NCBI RefSeq assembly: GCF_001687475.2
Contig: NZ_CP031611.1
Span: 1,054,001 to 1,118,000, forward strand
Reading direction: 5' to 3'
Origin: Campylobacter hepaticus
Lineage (GTDB): Bacteria > Campylobacterota > Campylobacteria > Campylobacterales > Campylobacteraceae
DNA: 64,000 nt
The translations under genes were made by a program, and so were the position numbers. This document shows positions 25,996-35,035 of this stretch, piece by piece; position 1 is the stretch's first letter; every line of letters begins with the position of its first letter. The notes under the pieces were generated by a model. That model was not told the origin of the DNA and did no database searches. It worked only from the letters and a program-made list of their open reading frames with translations.

Positions 25996-26508
25996 ATGTA
26001 TGATGATGTACTTTATTTAATTTTTACAATAATACTTTTATTAGCAATATTAGCTTATATGAACATAAAAGAAAAAGAAAACAATCTCAAAATTATAAAA
26101 CTTCAAAATGTTATAGAAGATATTACCGAAGAACTTCATTATTTTCGAAAAGAACTAGGGTTCAAAGAAGATGAAGAAGATGAAGATTATAAAACCACTT
26201 TATTAAAAGAAGAGATGAAAATTGAACTTGATAAGCAAATTAGTGCCAAAATAACCCCTGTACTAAGAACATTAAAAACCATGGAACACATAATAGAGGA
26301 TTTTCAAAATGAACAACAAAATCGCCTTTTAAATTTAGAACAAAAAGCTCAGAGCATGATTAAATTAACCCCTAACTTTGAAACAGAAGAACAAAAAATC
26401 GAAAATCTTTTTAAAGAAGGTAAAAGCATAGAACAAATAGCAAAAGATTTGCGTATTGGTACTGGAAATGTAGAACTTGTTCTAAAATTTAAAAAATTAA
26501 TAAAATAA
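25996..26508 (+). CDS. Membrane-anchored coiled-coil protein with C-terminal HTH-like segment
   Basis: 170 residues. One N-terminal membrane segment (about 5-22) is followed by a helical, strongly charged region likely to form a coiled coil (about 28-125). A C-terminal stretch [24 protein letters not shown] (about 145-168) has helix-turn-helix character, as in DUF6115-type proteins. Function unknown. It lies 3 bases after the preceding unknown gene and 13 before moaA. From memory it matches Cj0162c. Confidence 0.72.
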   Translation: MYDDVLYLIFTIILLLAILAYMNIKEKENNLKIIKLQNVIEDITEELHYFRKELGFKEDEEDEDYKTTLLKEEMKIELDKQISAKITPVLRTLKTMEHIIEDFQNEQQNRLLNLEQKAQSMIKLTPNFETEEQKIENLFKEGKSIEQIAKDLRIGTGNVELVLKFKKLIK

Positions 26509-26521
26509 AAAGGAGGACAAC

Positions 26522-27484
26522 ATGCTCATAGATCAATTTGGTAGAAAAATAAATTATCTTAGAATTTCAGTCACACAAAGATGCAATTTTCGTTGTCTTT
26601 ATTGTATGCCAAAAATTCCTTTTGATTACCAAGCTAAAGAAAATTTATTAAGCTTTGAAGAACTTTTTTTATTTGTTAAAGCAACTATTGATGAAGGTAT
26701 AGAAAAAATTCGTATTACAGGAGGAGAACCTTTATTAAGAAAAGATTTAAGCACTTTTATAAAAATGATTCATGATTATAAAAATGATATTGATCTTGCT
26801 ATAAGCACAAATGGATTTTTACTAAAAGATTTTGCTAAAGATCTTAAAGATGCTGGACTTAAACGTCTTAATATTTCGCTTGATACACTAGATAAGAAAA
26901 AGGCTAAAACTCTTACACAAAAAGATGTTTTAGATAGTGTTTTAGCAGGAATTGATGAAGCTTTAAAAATGGGTTTAAAAATCAAACTCAACACTGTAGC
27001 TCTTAAAAATCTAAATCACGATGAATTAATCTCTCTTTTAGAATTTGCAAAATCCAAAAATAGTCAGATTCGATTTATAGAATTTATGGAAAATACTCAT
27101 GCTTATAGAAAATTGCAGGGTTTAACAAGAGATGAAATCATACAAATTTTAAGTCAAAAATATAAGATCAAATTGATAAAAAAAGATGAAAAAGCCCCTG
27201 TAAGCATTTATAGTGCAAATGACTATGAATTTGGGATTATAGATCCACATAGTCATGAATTTTGTACTTCTTGTAATCGTATACGTTTAAGTGCTGAAGG
27301 GCTACTTATACCATGTCTTTATTTTGATGAAGCTTTAAGTATAAAAAAAGCAGTAAGAAAAGGTGATATCAAAGCCGCTTTAGCAATTTTACAAGAAGTT
27401 TTAAAAAACAAACCAGAAAAAAATAAATGGAATATTATAGACAATGAAACTTCTTCACGTGCTTTTTATGAAATTGGAGGTTAA
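26522..27484 (+). CDS. moaA: GTP 3',8-cyclase (molybdenum cofactor biosynthesis A)
   Basis: 320-residue radical SAM enzyme that starts molybdopterin synthesis by converting GTP to 3',8-cyclo-GTP. The N-terminal cluster ligands are Cys21, Cys25 and Cys28 (CNFRCLYC), followed by GGEP (67-70). The second, substrate-binding cluster uses Cys248, Cys251 and Cys265 ([18 protein letters not shown]). It ends in the conserved double glycine that is essential in MoaA. A strong AGGAGG-type ribosome binding site lies before the ATG. Confidence 0.97.
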   Translation: MLIDQFGRKINYLRISVTQRCNFRCLYCMPKIPFDYQAKENLLSFEELFLFVKATIDEGIEKIRITGGEPLLRKDLSTFIKMIHDYKNDIDLAISTNGFLLKDFAKDLKDAGLKRLNISLDTLDKKKAKTLTQKDVLDSVLAGIDEALKMGLKIKLNTVALKNLNHDELISLLEFAKSKNSQIRFIEFMENTHAYRKLQGLTRDEIIQILSQKYKIKLIKKDEKAPVSIYSANDYEFGIIDPHSHEFCTSCNRIRLSAEGLLIPCLYFDEALSIKKAVRKGDIKAALAILQEVLKNKPEKNKWNIIDNETSSRAFYEIGG

Positions 27485-27486
27485 TA

Positions 27487-28230
27487 TTGGATCTTGTTGA
27501 AAGTTTTTTAAGTATACAAGGAGAAGGAAAATACAGTGGAAAATTAGCTATTTTTATGCGTTTTGCAGGATGTAATTTTAATTGTTCAGGTTTTGGTGTA
27601 AAAATATCAAAAAATGATAAAGTTCTCCTAGGTTGTGATACCATAAAAGCTGTCTTTACTAAGGAATTTCAAAAAAATTATGAAAATTTAAATGCTCAAA
27701 AACTCTTTGATAGAGTAATAACATTAAAAAAGCATTTTAATCCTATTGTAGTTATCACAGGTGGGGAACCTTTAATCCATCATGAAAACCCCGAATTTAT
27801 AAATTTCATTAAAATGCTAATAAAAGCAAATTTACAAATACATTTTGAAAGCAATGGTAGCATAGAAATTGATTTTGATAAATATCCTTTTTATAAAAAA
27901 TGCATTTTTGCTTTAAGTGTAAAACTACAAAATAGTGGAGTTGCAAAAAATAAACGATTTAATTTTAAAGCTTTAAAAGAAATTAAAATGCATGCAAAAG
28001 ATAGCTTTTACAAATTTGTTCTAGATGTTAAAACACTCAATCATTCATCTTTAGAAATTGAAGAAATCATAAAAGAAGTTCCTAATCAAATTTTTTGTAT
28101 GCCTATGGGTGAAAATGAACAATGTATAAGAAAAAATGCACAAGAAATTGCTGAATTTTGTATTAAAAATGGTTATAATTATTCTGATAGAATTCATATT
28201 CGTCTTTGGAATGATAAAGAGGGTGTATGA
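27487..28230 (+). CDS. queE: 7-carboxy-7-deazaguanine synthase, variant cysteine motif
   Basis: 247 residues. QueE is the radical SAM enzyme that contracts the QueD product in queuosine synthesis. The start is a TTG at 27487, six bases after a strong GGAGG (27476-27480) inside the moaA end. The N-terminus ([28 protein letters not shown]) and GGEPLIHH are clearly QueE. The usual CX3CX2CDT motif is replaced by Cys29-X3-Cys33-X16-Cys50-Asp-Thr, with Phe36 at the expected third position. So the last ligand plus DT are kept but displaced by an insertion of about 14 residues. I believe other Campylobacter copies share this. Confidence 0.88.
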   Translation: MDLVESFLSIQGEGKYSGKLAIFMRFAGCNFNCSGFGVKISKNDKVLLGCDTIKAVFTKEFQKNYENLNAQKLFDRVITLKKHFNPIVVITGGEPLIHHENPEFINFIKMLIKANLQIHFESNGSIEIDFDKYPFYKKCIFALSVKLQNSGVAKNKRFNFKALKEIKMHAKDSFYKFVLDVKTLNHSSLEIEEIIKEVPNQIFCMPMGENEQCIRKNAQEIAEFCIKNGYNYSDRIHIRLWNDKEGV

Positions 28231-28808
28231 TTATAAGAAAATTATTTGAATTTGAAAACGCACATATTGTTAGATTTTGCTCATCTAAACGTTGTAAAAG
28301 CAGTATTCATGGGCATTCTTATAAGGTAGAAGTTTTACTTCAAAGCCAATACTTAGATAATGCTGGTATGGTTTACGACTTTGGTCTTTTAAAAACATAT
28401 ATACGCCAAATTATTGATAGCTTTGACCATAGTATTACTCTTTTTAAATATGATGATAAAAGATATTTAGAAGAAATGAAAAAGTATTCAAATCGTTGGG
28501 TTTGCCTGCCTGTTAACGTGAGTGCAGAAAATTTTTGTCGTGTTTTTTTTATACTTATTGATACTTTATTACAACAAACTAAAATGATAAATGGGGAACA
28601 AGGCGTTAATTTACAAAGCATTATCGTTCATGAAACAAGAACAGGTTATGCACAAGGCTTCAAAGAAGATGCTTATAGTCCTAATATGCCAAAAATTTCT
28701 TTTGAAGATATAGAATTTTCAGACACTATTAAAGCAGAATGGAATGATATAAATTTTTACGAAAAACTCAAAAATAAAGAAATTTTTATTAATCCGAAGG
28801 AGGTTTAA
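28227..28808 (+). CDS. queD: 6-carboxy-5,6,7,8-tetrahydropterin synthase
   Basis: 193 residues, a T-fold enzyme converting dihydroneopterin triphosphate to carboxytetrahydropterin, the step before QueE. Zinc ligands His13, His28 and His30 and catalytic Cys23 are visible (NAHIVRF...[15 protein letters not shown]). Also visible are the FDH motif (DSFDHSITL) and the C-terminal acid in HETRTGYAQ. At 193 residues it is longer than the roughly 120 of E. coli QueD, with an insert near 70-100 and a C-terminal tail. It overlaps queE by four bases. Confidence 0.92.
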   Translation: MIIRKLFEFENAHIVRFCSSKRCKSSIHGHSYKVEVLLQSQYLDNAGMVYDFGLLKTYIRQIIDSFDHSITLFKYDDKRYLEEMKKYSNRWVCLPVNVSAENFCRVFFILIDTLLQQTKMINGEQGVNLQSIIVHETRTGYAQGFKEDAYSPNMPKISFEDIEFSDTIKAEWNDINFYEKLKNKEIFINPKEV

Positions 28809-29236
28809 TGCAAAAAACTAAAATATTAATTATTTTAAGTTTTTTTTTATTATTTTTCATGGCTTGCTCTAATGATAAAAAAAATACTTCTAAAACTCAA
28901 AATACAGTTGAAGAAATCATCCAAATAGAACAAAATGATGAAAAAACAGAATTAAGCGATTCTAACCTACCTCTACCTGTTGATGATGAAATGCAAACTT
29001 CAAAAAATACCTATGAAGTCAATCTTAGCGTTATAAGCTCTTTATATAAACAAAAATGCGCTTCTTGTCATGGAGAAAAAGGAGAATTACAAATCAACCA
29101 TAATCCAGCTATTAAAACCCTTAATAATAAAACTTTTATACAAAAAATAAAAATATTAAAAGATAAAAATCATAGTTTTTTAACTCAAGAGCAAATCTAT
29201 AATTTAGCTGATTTTATTAATAAAGGAAAATTATGA
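28808..29236 (+). CDS. c-type haem lipoprotein
   Basis: 142 residues. A lipoprotein signal peptide with lipobox FMAC puts the acylated Cys at 20. A Ser/Thr/Glu/Asn-rich linker (about 21-70) follows, then a single small cytochrome c domain with CASCH (84-88). A downstream Met axial ligand is not obvious. It is probably an anchored periplasmic electron carrier. From memory it matches Cj0158c. Its start overlaps the queD stop by one base and its end overlaps the next membrane gene by four bases, so it is embedded in the queD operon. Confidence 0.86.
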   Translation: MQKTKILIILSFFLLFFMACSNDKKNTSKTQNTVEEIIQIEQNDEKTELSDSNLPLPVDDEMQTSKNTYEVNLSVISSLYKQKCASCHGEKGELQINHNPAIKTLNNKTFIQKIKILKDKNHSFLTQEQIYNLADFINKGKL

Positions 29237-29640
29237 ATCAAAGCTATGAGTTTTTTTTAGCCTTACATCTTTATAGCCTTTATGCAAGTGGTTTTTTAAT
29301 GCTTTTTTATCTTATTTTAACGCAAGGAAATTTTAAAACTGAATTTATTTTTATACGTAGAATAAGATTATTTTTACCAATTTATTATTTATTTTTAGCT
29401 TTAATAATTTTTACAGGTTGCTTATTATTATCTATTAAACAATTTCAAATGAATTTAAACATTTGGATTATGATTTTTTCTTGGATTTTAATCTTTGCTT
29501 TAGCTATTTTTCATTTTATTTGTTTTAAAAAAGCAAGAAGATTTAGAAGATATACGAATTTTAGATGGCTTAGTTTTTTAATTTTGCTTTGCGAAATCTT
29601 TTTATTATTTTTACCTTTTCTTATAAAAAGATACATATAA
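29233..29640 (+). CDS. Small integral membrane protein next to the haem lipoprotein
   Basis: 135 residues with four predicted membrane helices (about 9-27, 45-66, 75-95 and 112-131) and short, basic loops (KKARRFRRYTNFRW). His residues lie in helix 1 (LALHLY) and helix 3 (AIFHFICF). Two histidines in membrane helices would allow haem binding, but this is inference. Four-base overlap with the lipoprotein gene suggests a joint function. It touches rsmE without a gap. Confidence 0.75.
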   Translation: MNQSYEFFLALHLYSLYASGFLMLFYLILTQGNFKTEFIFIRRIRLFLPIYYLFLALIIFTGCLLLSIKQFQMNLNIWIMIFSWILIFALAIFHFICFKKARRFRRYTNFRWLSFLILLCEIFLLFLPFLIKRYI

Positions 29641-30297
29641 ATGCAATTTTTATATCATGAGCAAGCAGGTCAAAAACTAATACAACTTCAAGATAAAGAC
29701 TTTAATCATTTAAAAGTAAGAAGGGTTAAAGAAAATACAAAACTTAATCTAAGAAATTTACAAGATCATTTCCTTTATGAATACACAATCACTCATTTAA
29801 AAAGAAATTCTTGTATTTTAAAATTATCCAATAAATTCATTCAAAATCAAGAACAAAGTAAGCTTAGTTTGGCTTTAGCAGTTATAGATACTAAAGTTTT
29901 AGAAAAAACCTTACCCTTTTTAAATGAACTTGGGGTAAAAACATTACATTTAGTTTTTACCCATTTTTCACAAAGAAATTTTAAAATAGATTTAAAAAGA
30001 TTAGAAAAAATTATTATTGCTTCTTGTGAACAATGTGGAAGAAATGTAAAAATGAATTTAAATATCTATAAAAGTACTCAAGAATTTGCTCAAAAATTTC
30101 CTAATGCAATTATGATAGACTTTGAAGGGGAACAAAAAAGCGATTTTAAAGAAGAGGAATTATATTTTATAGGTCCAGAAGGGGGATTTAACAAAGATGA
30201 AAAAATATTTTTTCATCAAAAAATCGCTCTTAAGACTTCTAATATTTTAAAAAGTCAAAATGCTGTCATTGCAATAGCAGCAAAAATTTTGATTTAA
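29641..30297 (+). CDS. rsmE: 16S rRNA (uracil1498-N3)-methyltransferase
   Basis: 218 residues, a knotted SPOUT methyltransferase. An N-terminal PUA-like part is followed by the SPOUT core with SLALAVIDTKVLEKTLPFLNELGV-type sequence (split here as LALAVIDTK and ELGVKTLHLVF), ASCEQCGRN, and the SAM-knot motif FIGPEGGFNKDE (about 178-189). It ends AVIAIAAKIL, as in RsmE. It is slightly shorter than the 240-residue norm. Confidence 0.92.
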   Translation: MQFLYHEQAGQKLIQLQDKDFNHLKVRRVKENTKLNLRNLQDHFLYEYTITHLKRNSCILKLSNKFIQNQEQSKLSLALAVIDTKVLEKTLPFLNELGVKTLHLVFTHFSQRNFKIDLKRLEKIIIASCEQCGRNVKMNLNIYKSTQEFAQKFPNAIMIDFEGEQKSDFKEEELYFIGPEGGFNKDEKIFFHQKIALKTSNILKSQNAVIAIAAKILI

Positions 30298-30336
30298 TTT
30301 TTTCTTAAATTAATATATTTTTTATATTAAATAAAA

Positions 30337-30342
30337 TATAAT
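30337..30342 (+). promoter_or_regulatory. Probable -10 element for the rpmE operon
   Basis: TATAAT preceded by a T-rich periodic stretch, 34 bases before the rpmE ATG at 30377. It suggests a fresh promoter inside the long gene run. Confidence 0.6.
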
Positions 30343-30376
30343 TACAGCTTATTGTTTTATTTTTTAAGGAAAATTA

Positions 30377-30577
30377 ATGAAAAAAGAAATACATCCAGAA
30401 TATATAGAATGTAAAGTAAATTGTGCTTGTGGAAATACTTTCATAACCAAATCAAACAAAGCAGAATTAAAAGTAGATATTTGTTCAAATTGTCATCCTT
30501 TTTTTACCGGTAGTGAAAAAATAGTAGATGCTACAGGTCGTGTAGAGAAATTTAAAAGAAAATACTCAATGCAATAA
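30377..30577 (+). CDS. rpmE: 50S ribosomal protein L31, zinc-containing form
   Basis: 66 residues. It has the L31 pattern with Cys16, Cys18, Cys36 and Cys39 (NCACGNTF and ICSNCHPFF) expected to bind Zn2+, plus an extra Cys12, and the conserved C-terminal [18 protein letters not shown] zinc-bearing L31 means it can act as a zinc store. No cysteine-free paralogue is in this window. It is followed two bases later by rsmI. Confidence 0.97.
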   Translation: MKKEIHPEYIECKVNCACGNTFITKSNKAELKVDICSNCHPFFTGSEKIVDATGRVEKFKRKYSMQ

Positions 30578-30579
30578 TT

Positions 30580-31404
30580 ATGCTTTATTTTATTCCTACT
30601 CCCATAGGAAATTTAAATGATATTTCTTTTAGAGCTTTAGAACTTTTAAAGACTTGCAAAATTATATTTTGTGAAGATACAAGAGTAAGTAAGTCTTTAA
30701 TTAAACTATTGAATACAAAATTTCATACTAATATAAATATTTCTCAATTTATACCTCTGCATTCTCATAATGAAAAAAAAGTTCTAGATGAAATTGATTT
30801 AAATATTTTTAAACAAAATATAGCGTATTTAAGTGATGCAGGAATGCCAGGCATTAGTGATCCTGGAAGAACTTTAATAGAATTTGCCCAAAAACACCAA
30901 ATTGCTTATGAAGTATTAACAGGTGCGAATGCAGCTTTAGTTGCACTTGTAAGTTCAAGTTTTTGTCAAAAAGAATTTATTTTTATGGGATTTTTAGCAC
31001 CCAAAGGCAAAGAAAGACAAAAAGATATAAAAAAAGTTTTACATAATCCTTATGTAAGCATTATTTATGAATCTCCAAAACGTATTTTATCTTTAATTGA
31101 ACAAATTGCCCTTTTAGATCCCCAACGCGAAATTTTTGCCATCAAAGAAATCAGTAAAAAATTTGAAAATAAATTTAAAGCTAACGCACAAGAACTTTTG
31201 CATATTTTAAAAACAAGCAATTTAAATGGAGAATGGGTAGTGGTTGTAAAAGCCAAAGAAGAAAATTTCTCTGAAAATCTTCTTTGTGAAGAAGATATTT
31301 TAGAGCTTGATCTGCCTTTAAAAAATAAAGCAAAATTATTAGCTAAAATGAATGGAAAAAATCCAAAAGAACTTTATCAAAAACTGCTTTTAAGACAAAA
31401 TTAG
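30580..31404 (+). CDS. rsmI: 16S rRNA 2'-O-ribose C1402 methyltransferase
   Basis: 274 residues, tetrapyrrole-methylase fold. Family motifs are visible: FIPTPIGNLNDISFRALE (4-21), FCEDTRVSKSLI (30-41), SDAGMPGISDPG (85-96) and EVLTGANAALVALVSSSF. The C-terminal helical part is complete. It methylates the ribose of C1402 in the decoding centre. Confidence 0.95.
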   Translation: MLYFIPTPIGNLNDISFRALELLKTCKIIFCEDTRVSKSLIKLLNTKFHTNINISQFIPLHSHNEKKVLDEIDLNIFKQNIAYLSDAGMPGISDPGRTLIEFAQKHQIAYEVLTGANAALVALVSSSFCQKEFIFMGFLAPKGKERQKDIKKVLHNPYVSIIYESPKRILSLIEQIALLDPQREIFAIKEISKKFENKFKANAQELLHILKTSNLNGEWVVVVKAKEENFSENLLCEEDILELDLPLKNKAKLLAKMNGKNPKELYQKLLLRQN

Positions 31405-31417
31405 GTAGAATAAAAAA

Positions 31418-32098
31418 ATGATAGTTTATGGAAAACAAATATTTTTTTACATTTTAGAGCATCATAAAGATCTTATTAATGAACTTTATCTAGCTAAAGA
31501 ATGTGATAAAATGTCTTTTGCAAAAATTCTAAAAAGCGGTTTTAAAATTAAAAAGCTTGATTTTAAAAGTGCTCAAGCCTATGCAAAAGGTGGAAATCAT
31601 CAAGGTTTTTTACTTGATATTAAACAAAAATCTTTTACAAGTTTAAATGAAGTTAAAAACAATGATTTTATTGTAATGCTTTATGGAATTAGTGATGTTG
31701 GAAATATAGGGGCTATCGTACGTACAGCTTATGCTTTAGGAGTAGGAGCTTTAATTTTTATTGGTGAAAAATTAGCTATGCAAGGTGTGATTCGAACAAG
31801 TAGTGGAGCAGCGCTTGATTTACCTATTGTAATAAGTAACAATGCTTTGGATGTGATAAATGAACTCAAACAAGCAGGATTTTACTTTTATGCTAGCGAT
31901 AGCTCAGGTAAAACAATCCATAGCATTACAATAAATAATAAAAAAGTTTTGATTTTAGGCAGCGAAGGTTTTGGTCTAAGTTCTAAAATTATAAAAAAAT
32001 GTGATGAATGTGTTGGCATAACAATGAAAAATAATTTTGATAGCCTCAATGTTAATGCTGCTTTTGCAATACTTTGTGATAGGATGATAAATGCTTAA
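31418..32098 (+). CDS. rlmB: SpoU-type RNA 2'-O-methyltransferase (RlmB/TrmH family)
   Basis: 226 residues. An N-terminal L30e-like substrate-binding part (about 1-75) is followed by the SPOUT domain with all three motifs: GISDVGNIGAIVRTAYALGV (about 91-110), LILGSEGFGLS (about 175-185) and SLNVNAAFAILCDRM (C-terminus). The family methylates 23S G2251 or tRNA G18; I favour RlmB from length and layout, but TrmH-type activity is not excluded. The end overlaps the next gene by eight bases. Confidence 0.86.
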   Translation: MIVYGKQIFFYILEHHKDLINELYLAKECDKMSFAKILKSGFKIKKLDFKSAQAYAKGGNHQGFLLDIKQKSFTSLNEVKNNDFIVMLYGISDVGNIGAIVRTAYALGVGALIFIGEKLAMQGVIRTSSGAALDLPIVISNNALDVINELKQAGFYFYASDSSGKTIHSITINNKKVLILGSEGFGLSSKIIKKCDECVGITMKNNFDSLNVNAAFAILCDRMINA

Positions 32099-33020
32099 TT
32101 GGAAAAAAATACAAGAATTAAATTTAAAAGAAGTTGCGGCTAAAACGCAGATAGAACTTGATTTTCTAGAAGCTTTAGTAGAAAAAAACTTCAGTGTTTT
32201 AAGTCGTTTTAATGTCAAAGGTTTTCTTAAAATTTTAAGCCGAGAATATGAACTTGATTTTAGTGATTTTAATGAAGAATATGAACACTACCTTAATGAA
32301 AACAATCCCAATCCACAAAAAAAATCAAAGATCATAATCACAAAATTAGAAGCTTATAGTCAAAAAACTTCCTCTATTTGGCCCTTTTTTATTATTTTTA
32401 TCATTTTAATTATTATAGTAATAACTATATATTATTTTGATACATTAAAAACCTTATTTAAAGATGAACAAAACAATACTAGTGCAACAGTAATTAATAT
32501 TATAGGTCAAGCTCAAGAAAATTTAAAATCTTTAGAAAATAATGTTGTTATCATAGACAATGATAAAATTAAAGAAGCAAATCAAAGCTATCAAAACATC
32601 ACTACATCAAATCAAAACATTCAATTGCAAGAAAATGAACAAAATATTAGCACACAAAATCACACCCTTGAAAATAACCAAACTTTAACCCATGAAGAGG
32701 AAATTCTCCATACAAAAACAACAAAAACTGATATTTTAAATCAAGCATATTTTCAAACTTCTACAAAAATTTGGATAGGCTTAATAGATTTAAAAAATCT
32801 TAAAAAAACAAGTTTTGTTAAAGAAAAAGATTTTAATATTTCTTTAGATAAAGATCAACTCATGTTAACAGGAGCTGCTTCTTTAACCATGATCAATCAA
32901 GAAAATCAAGAACATAAATTTCCTGCTGGCAACTTAAAACGTTTTTTAATCAAAGATGGAAAAATCACAAGTATTTCAGCTGCTGAATTTATAAAATTAA
33001 ACAAAGGTAAAGAATGGTAA
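32091..33020 (+). CDS. RodZ-like membrane protein (HTH, one membrane helix, periplasmic tail)
   Basis: 309 residues. The N-terminal part (about 1-65) resembles the HTH domain of RodZ (LKEVAAKTQIELDFLEALVEKNF, then NVKGFLKILSREYELD). A single membrane helix lies at about 95-116, followed by a low-complexity Asn/Gln/Thr-rich linker (about 150-215) and a C-terminal beta domain (IWIGLIDLKNLKKTSF, FPAGNLKRFLIKDG). This order is that of RodZ, which links MreB to the wall machinery. Sequence similarity is modest, so the name is tentative. It overlaps neighbours on both sides. Confidence 0.65.
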   Translation: MLNWKKIQELNLKEVAAKTQIELDFLEALVEKNFSVLSRFNVKGFLKILSREYELDFSDFNEEYEHYLNENNPNPQKKSKIIITKLEAYSQKTSSIWPFFIIFIILIIIVITIYYFDTLKTLFKDEQNNTSATVINIIGQAQENLKSLENNVVIIDNDKIKEANQSYQNITTSNQNIQLQENEQNISTQNHTLENNQTLTHEEEILHTKTTKTDILNQAYFQTSTKIWIGLIDLKNLKKTSFVKEKDFNISLDKDQLMLTGAASLTMINQENQEHKFPAGNLKRFLIKDGKITSISAAEFIKLNKGKEW

Positions 33021-33820
33021 AAAAAATTATTATTCTTACCTTATATCTTAACTTATCTTTTGCAAGCTCAAGTTTTGAATTAGCAAAAAATTTAGTAAAC
33101 AATCCCAAAAAAAATTCTCAACTTGAATTATTATTTTTAAATAATCCTTATTTAGATGATAATGGAAATTGTAATATTGCTAAAATATCTCAAATACTAA
33201 AAACCAATTCTTTAATCACTTTAGTTCTACCAAATCCACAAAATTTAAGATTAAATTTTAAAGCAAAAGCTGATGAAATTATGTTTTTTAAAATTTTATC
33301 AGATGTTTTAAATGATGCTGGTTATGTCTATTTTATTCCTACAGATTTAATATTAAGAGAAGGTAATATTGATTATACCATACAAGTAGAGTCTCAATAT
33401 ATACTAGATCCTGGTACCCTTTATAATCTTTTAAAAGAAAATTCTGTTTATATAGATAACATTAAACGTATTGGAACTTATGATTATGAATATAATTTAA
33501 ATTTCACTAATGCTATATTAAAAACTAATATCAATTTAACTTTAAATACTCCAAAATCTTTAGAAAAACCTTTAAAAGATTATGTATTAAATTTAAAAAA
33601 TGCCACAAATTTGATTGTTGATGCAAATGATTTAGACAATTGGTTTCCTAAAATCTTTTTTCTAGATCAAAATCTTAATTTAATTAAAGCAATAAAAAGC
33701 AATAATAAAAATAACCACTTTTCAGAACTCATTCCAAACGGTGCTATGTATGCCATTATAAGTGATATGTATAGTTTAGACAATATTCGCAGAGGTTTAA
33801 AAATTACCTTAAAAAAATAA
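33014..33820 (+). CDS. Secreted periplasmic protein of unknown function
   Basis: 268 residues with a short signal peptide (MVKKIIILTLYLNLSFASS). The mature part has repeated beta-rich segments (LVLPNPQNLRLNFKAKA, NLNFTNAILKTNINLTLN) and a single Cys near 47. I recognise no domain. It overlaps the RodZ-like gene by seven bases, so the two are probably made together and may work together at the envelope. From memory it matches Cj0151c. Confidence 0.7.
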   Translation: MVKKIIILTLYLNLSFASSSFELAKNLVNNPKKNSQLELLFLNNPYLDDNGNCNIAKISQILKTNSLITLVLPNPQNLRLNFKAKADEIMFFKILSDVLNDAGYVYFIPTDLILREGNIDYTIQVESQYILDPGTLYNLLKENSVYIDNIKRIGTYDYEYNLNFTNAILKTNINLTLNTPKSLEKPLKDYVLNLKNATNLIVDANDLDNWFPKIFFLDQNLNLIKAIKSNNKNNHFSELIPNGAMYAIISDMYSLDNIRRGLKITLKK

Positions 33821-33829
33821 AGGAAAATA

Positions 33830-35032
33830 ATGTTCGATGAAATCCGTTTTAACACTATAGAAAGACTTCCAAACTATGTTTTTGCAGAGGTAAATGCAAT
33901 TAAAATGGCAGCAAGACGTGCTGGAGAAGATATCATCGACTTTTCAATGGGAAATCCCGATGGCAAAACTCCACAACATATTATTGACAAACTTTGTCAA
34001 AGTGCAAACAAAGATAAAACTTCAGGTTATTCTACTTCTATGGGAATTTATAAACTTCGTTTGGCAATTTGTAATTGGTATAAAAGAAAATACAATGTCA
34101 CTTTAGATCCTGAAAATGAAGTTGTAGCCACTATGGGATCTAAAGAAGGCTTTGTAAATCTTGCTAGAGCTATCATTAATCCAGGTGATGTTGCTATAGT
34201 ACCTACTCCTGCTTATCCCATCCATACTCAAGCTTTTATTATAGCAGGAGGGAATGTAGCAACCATGCCATTAATTTATAATGAAAAATTTGAATTAAAT
34301 GAAAATCAATTTTTTGAAGATTTGCATAAAACCTTAAATGAAAGCATACCACGTCCAAAATATATTGTAGTCAATTTCCCTCATAACCCAACAACTGTAA
34401 CTTGTGAAAAAAGTTTTTATCAAAGATTAATTACAATAGCAAAAAAAGAAAGATTTTATATTATTTCAGATATAGCCTATGCAGATTTAACCTATAATGA
34501 TTATAAAACCCCTTCTATTTTAGAAGTTGAAGGGGCAAAAGATGTAGCAGTAGAAACTTACACCCTATCCAAATCTTACAATATGGCAGGTTGGCGTGTA
34601 GGTTTTGTAGTAGGAAATAAACGCTTAATCAATGCACTTAAAAAAATAAAATCTTGGTTTGATTATGGTATGTACACACCTATTCAAGTGGCTGCTACTA
34701 TAGCCTTAGATGGGGATCAAAACTGTGTAAATACAATTTGCAATACCTACTATAAAAGAATGAATATTTTAACTGAAGCTTTTGAAAATGCGGGATGGAA
34801 TTTAGAAAAACCTAAAGCAAGTATGTTTGTTTGGGCAAAACTTCCTGAAAATAAAAGACATTTAAAAAGCTTAGAATTTTCTAAACAACTCCTACAACGT
34901 GCTAATGTTGCAGTAAGTCCTGGTATAGGTTTTGGTGAAGCTGGAGATGATTATGTAAGAATTGCCTTAATTGAAAATGAAAATCGTATACGACAAGCTT
35001 CACGTAATATTAAAAAATATTTAAAAGAATAA
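33830..35032 (+). CDS. alaC: PLP-dependent aminotransferase, AlaC type
   Basis: 400 residues, class I/II aminotransferase. The N-terminus (RFNTIERLPNYVF, then EDIIDFSMGNPDG), VPTPAYPIHTQAFI, the cofactor lysine Lys248 in TLSKSYNMAGWRVGF, and the end (SPGIGFGEAGDDYVRIALIENENRIRQA) closely follow E. coli AlaC, the glutamate-pyruvate aminotransferase. It lies three bases before hom, so a role in aspartate-family amino acid metabolism is also possible. Substrate is inferred from similarity only. Confidence 0.86.
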   Translation: MFDEIRFNTIERLPNYVFAEVNAIKMAARRAGEDIIDFSMGNPDGKTPQHIIDKLCQSANKDKTSGYSTSMGIYKLRLAICNWYKRKYNVTLDPENEVVATMGSKEGFVNLARAIINPGDVAIVPTPAYPIHTQAFIIAGGNVATMPLIYNEKFELNENQFFEDLHKTLNESIPRPKYIVVNFPHNPTTVTCEKSFYQRLITIAKKERFYIISDIAYADLTYNDYKTPSILEVEGAKDVAVETYTLSKSYNMAGWRVGFVVGNKRLINALKKIKSWFDYGMYTPIQVAATIALDGDQNCVNTICNTYYKRMNILTEAFENAGWNLEKPKASMFVWAKLPENKRHLKSLEFSKQLLQRANVAVSPGIGFGEAGDDYVRIALIENENRIRQASRNIKKYLKE

Positions 35033-35035
35033 ATC

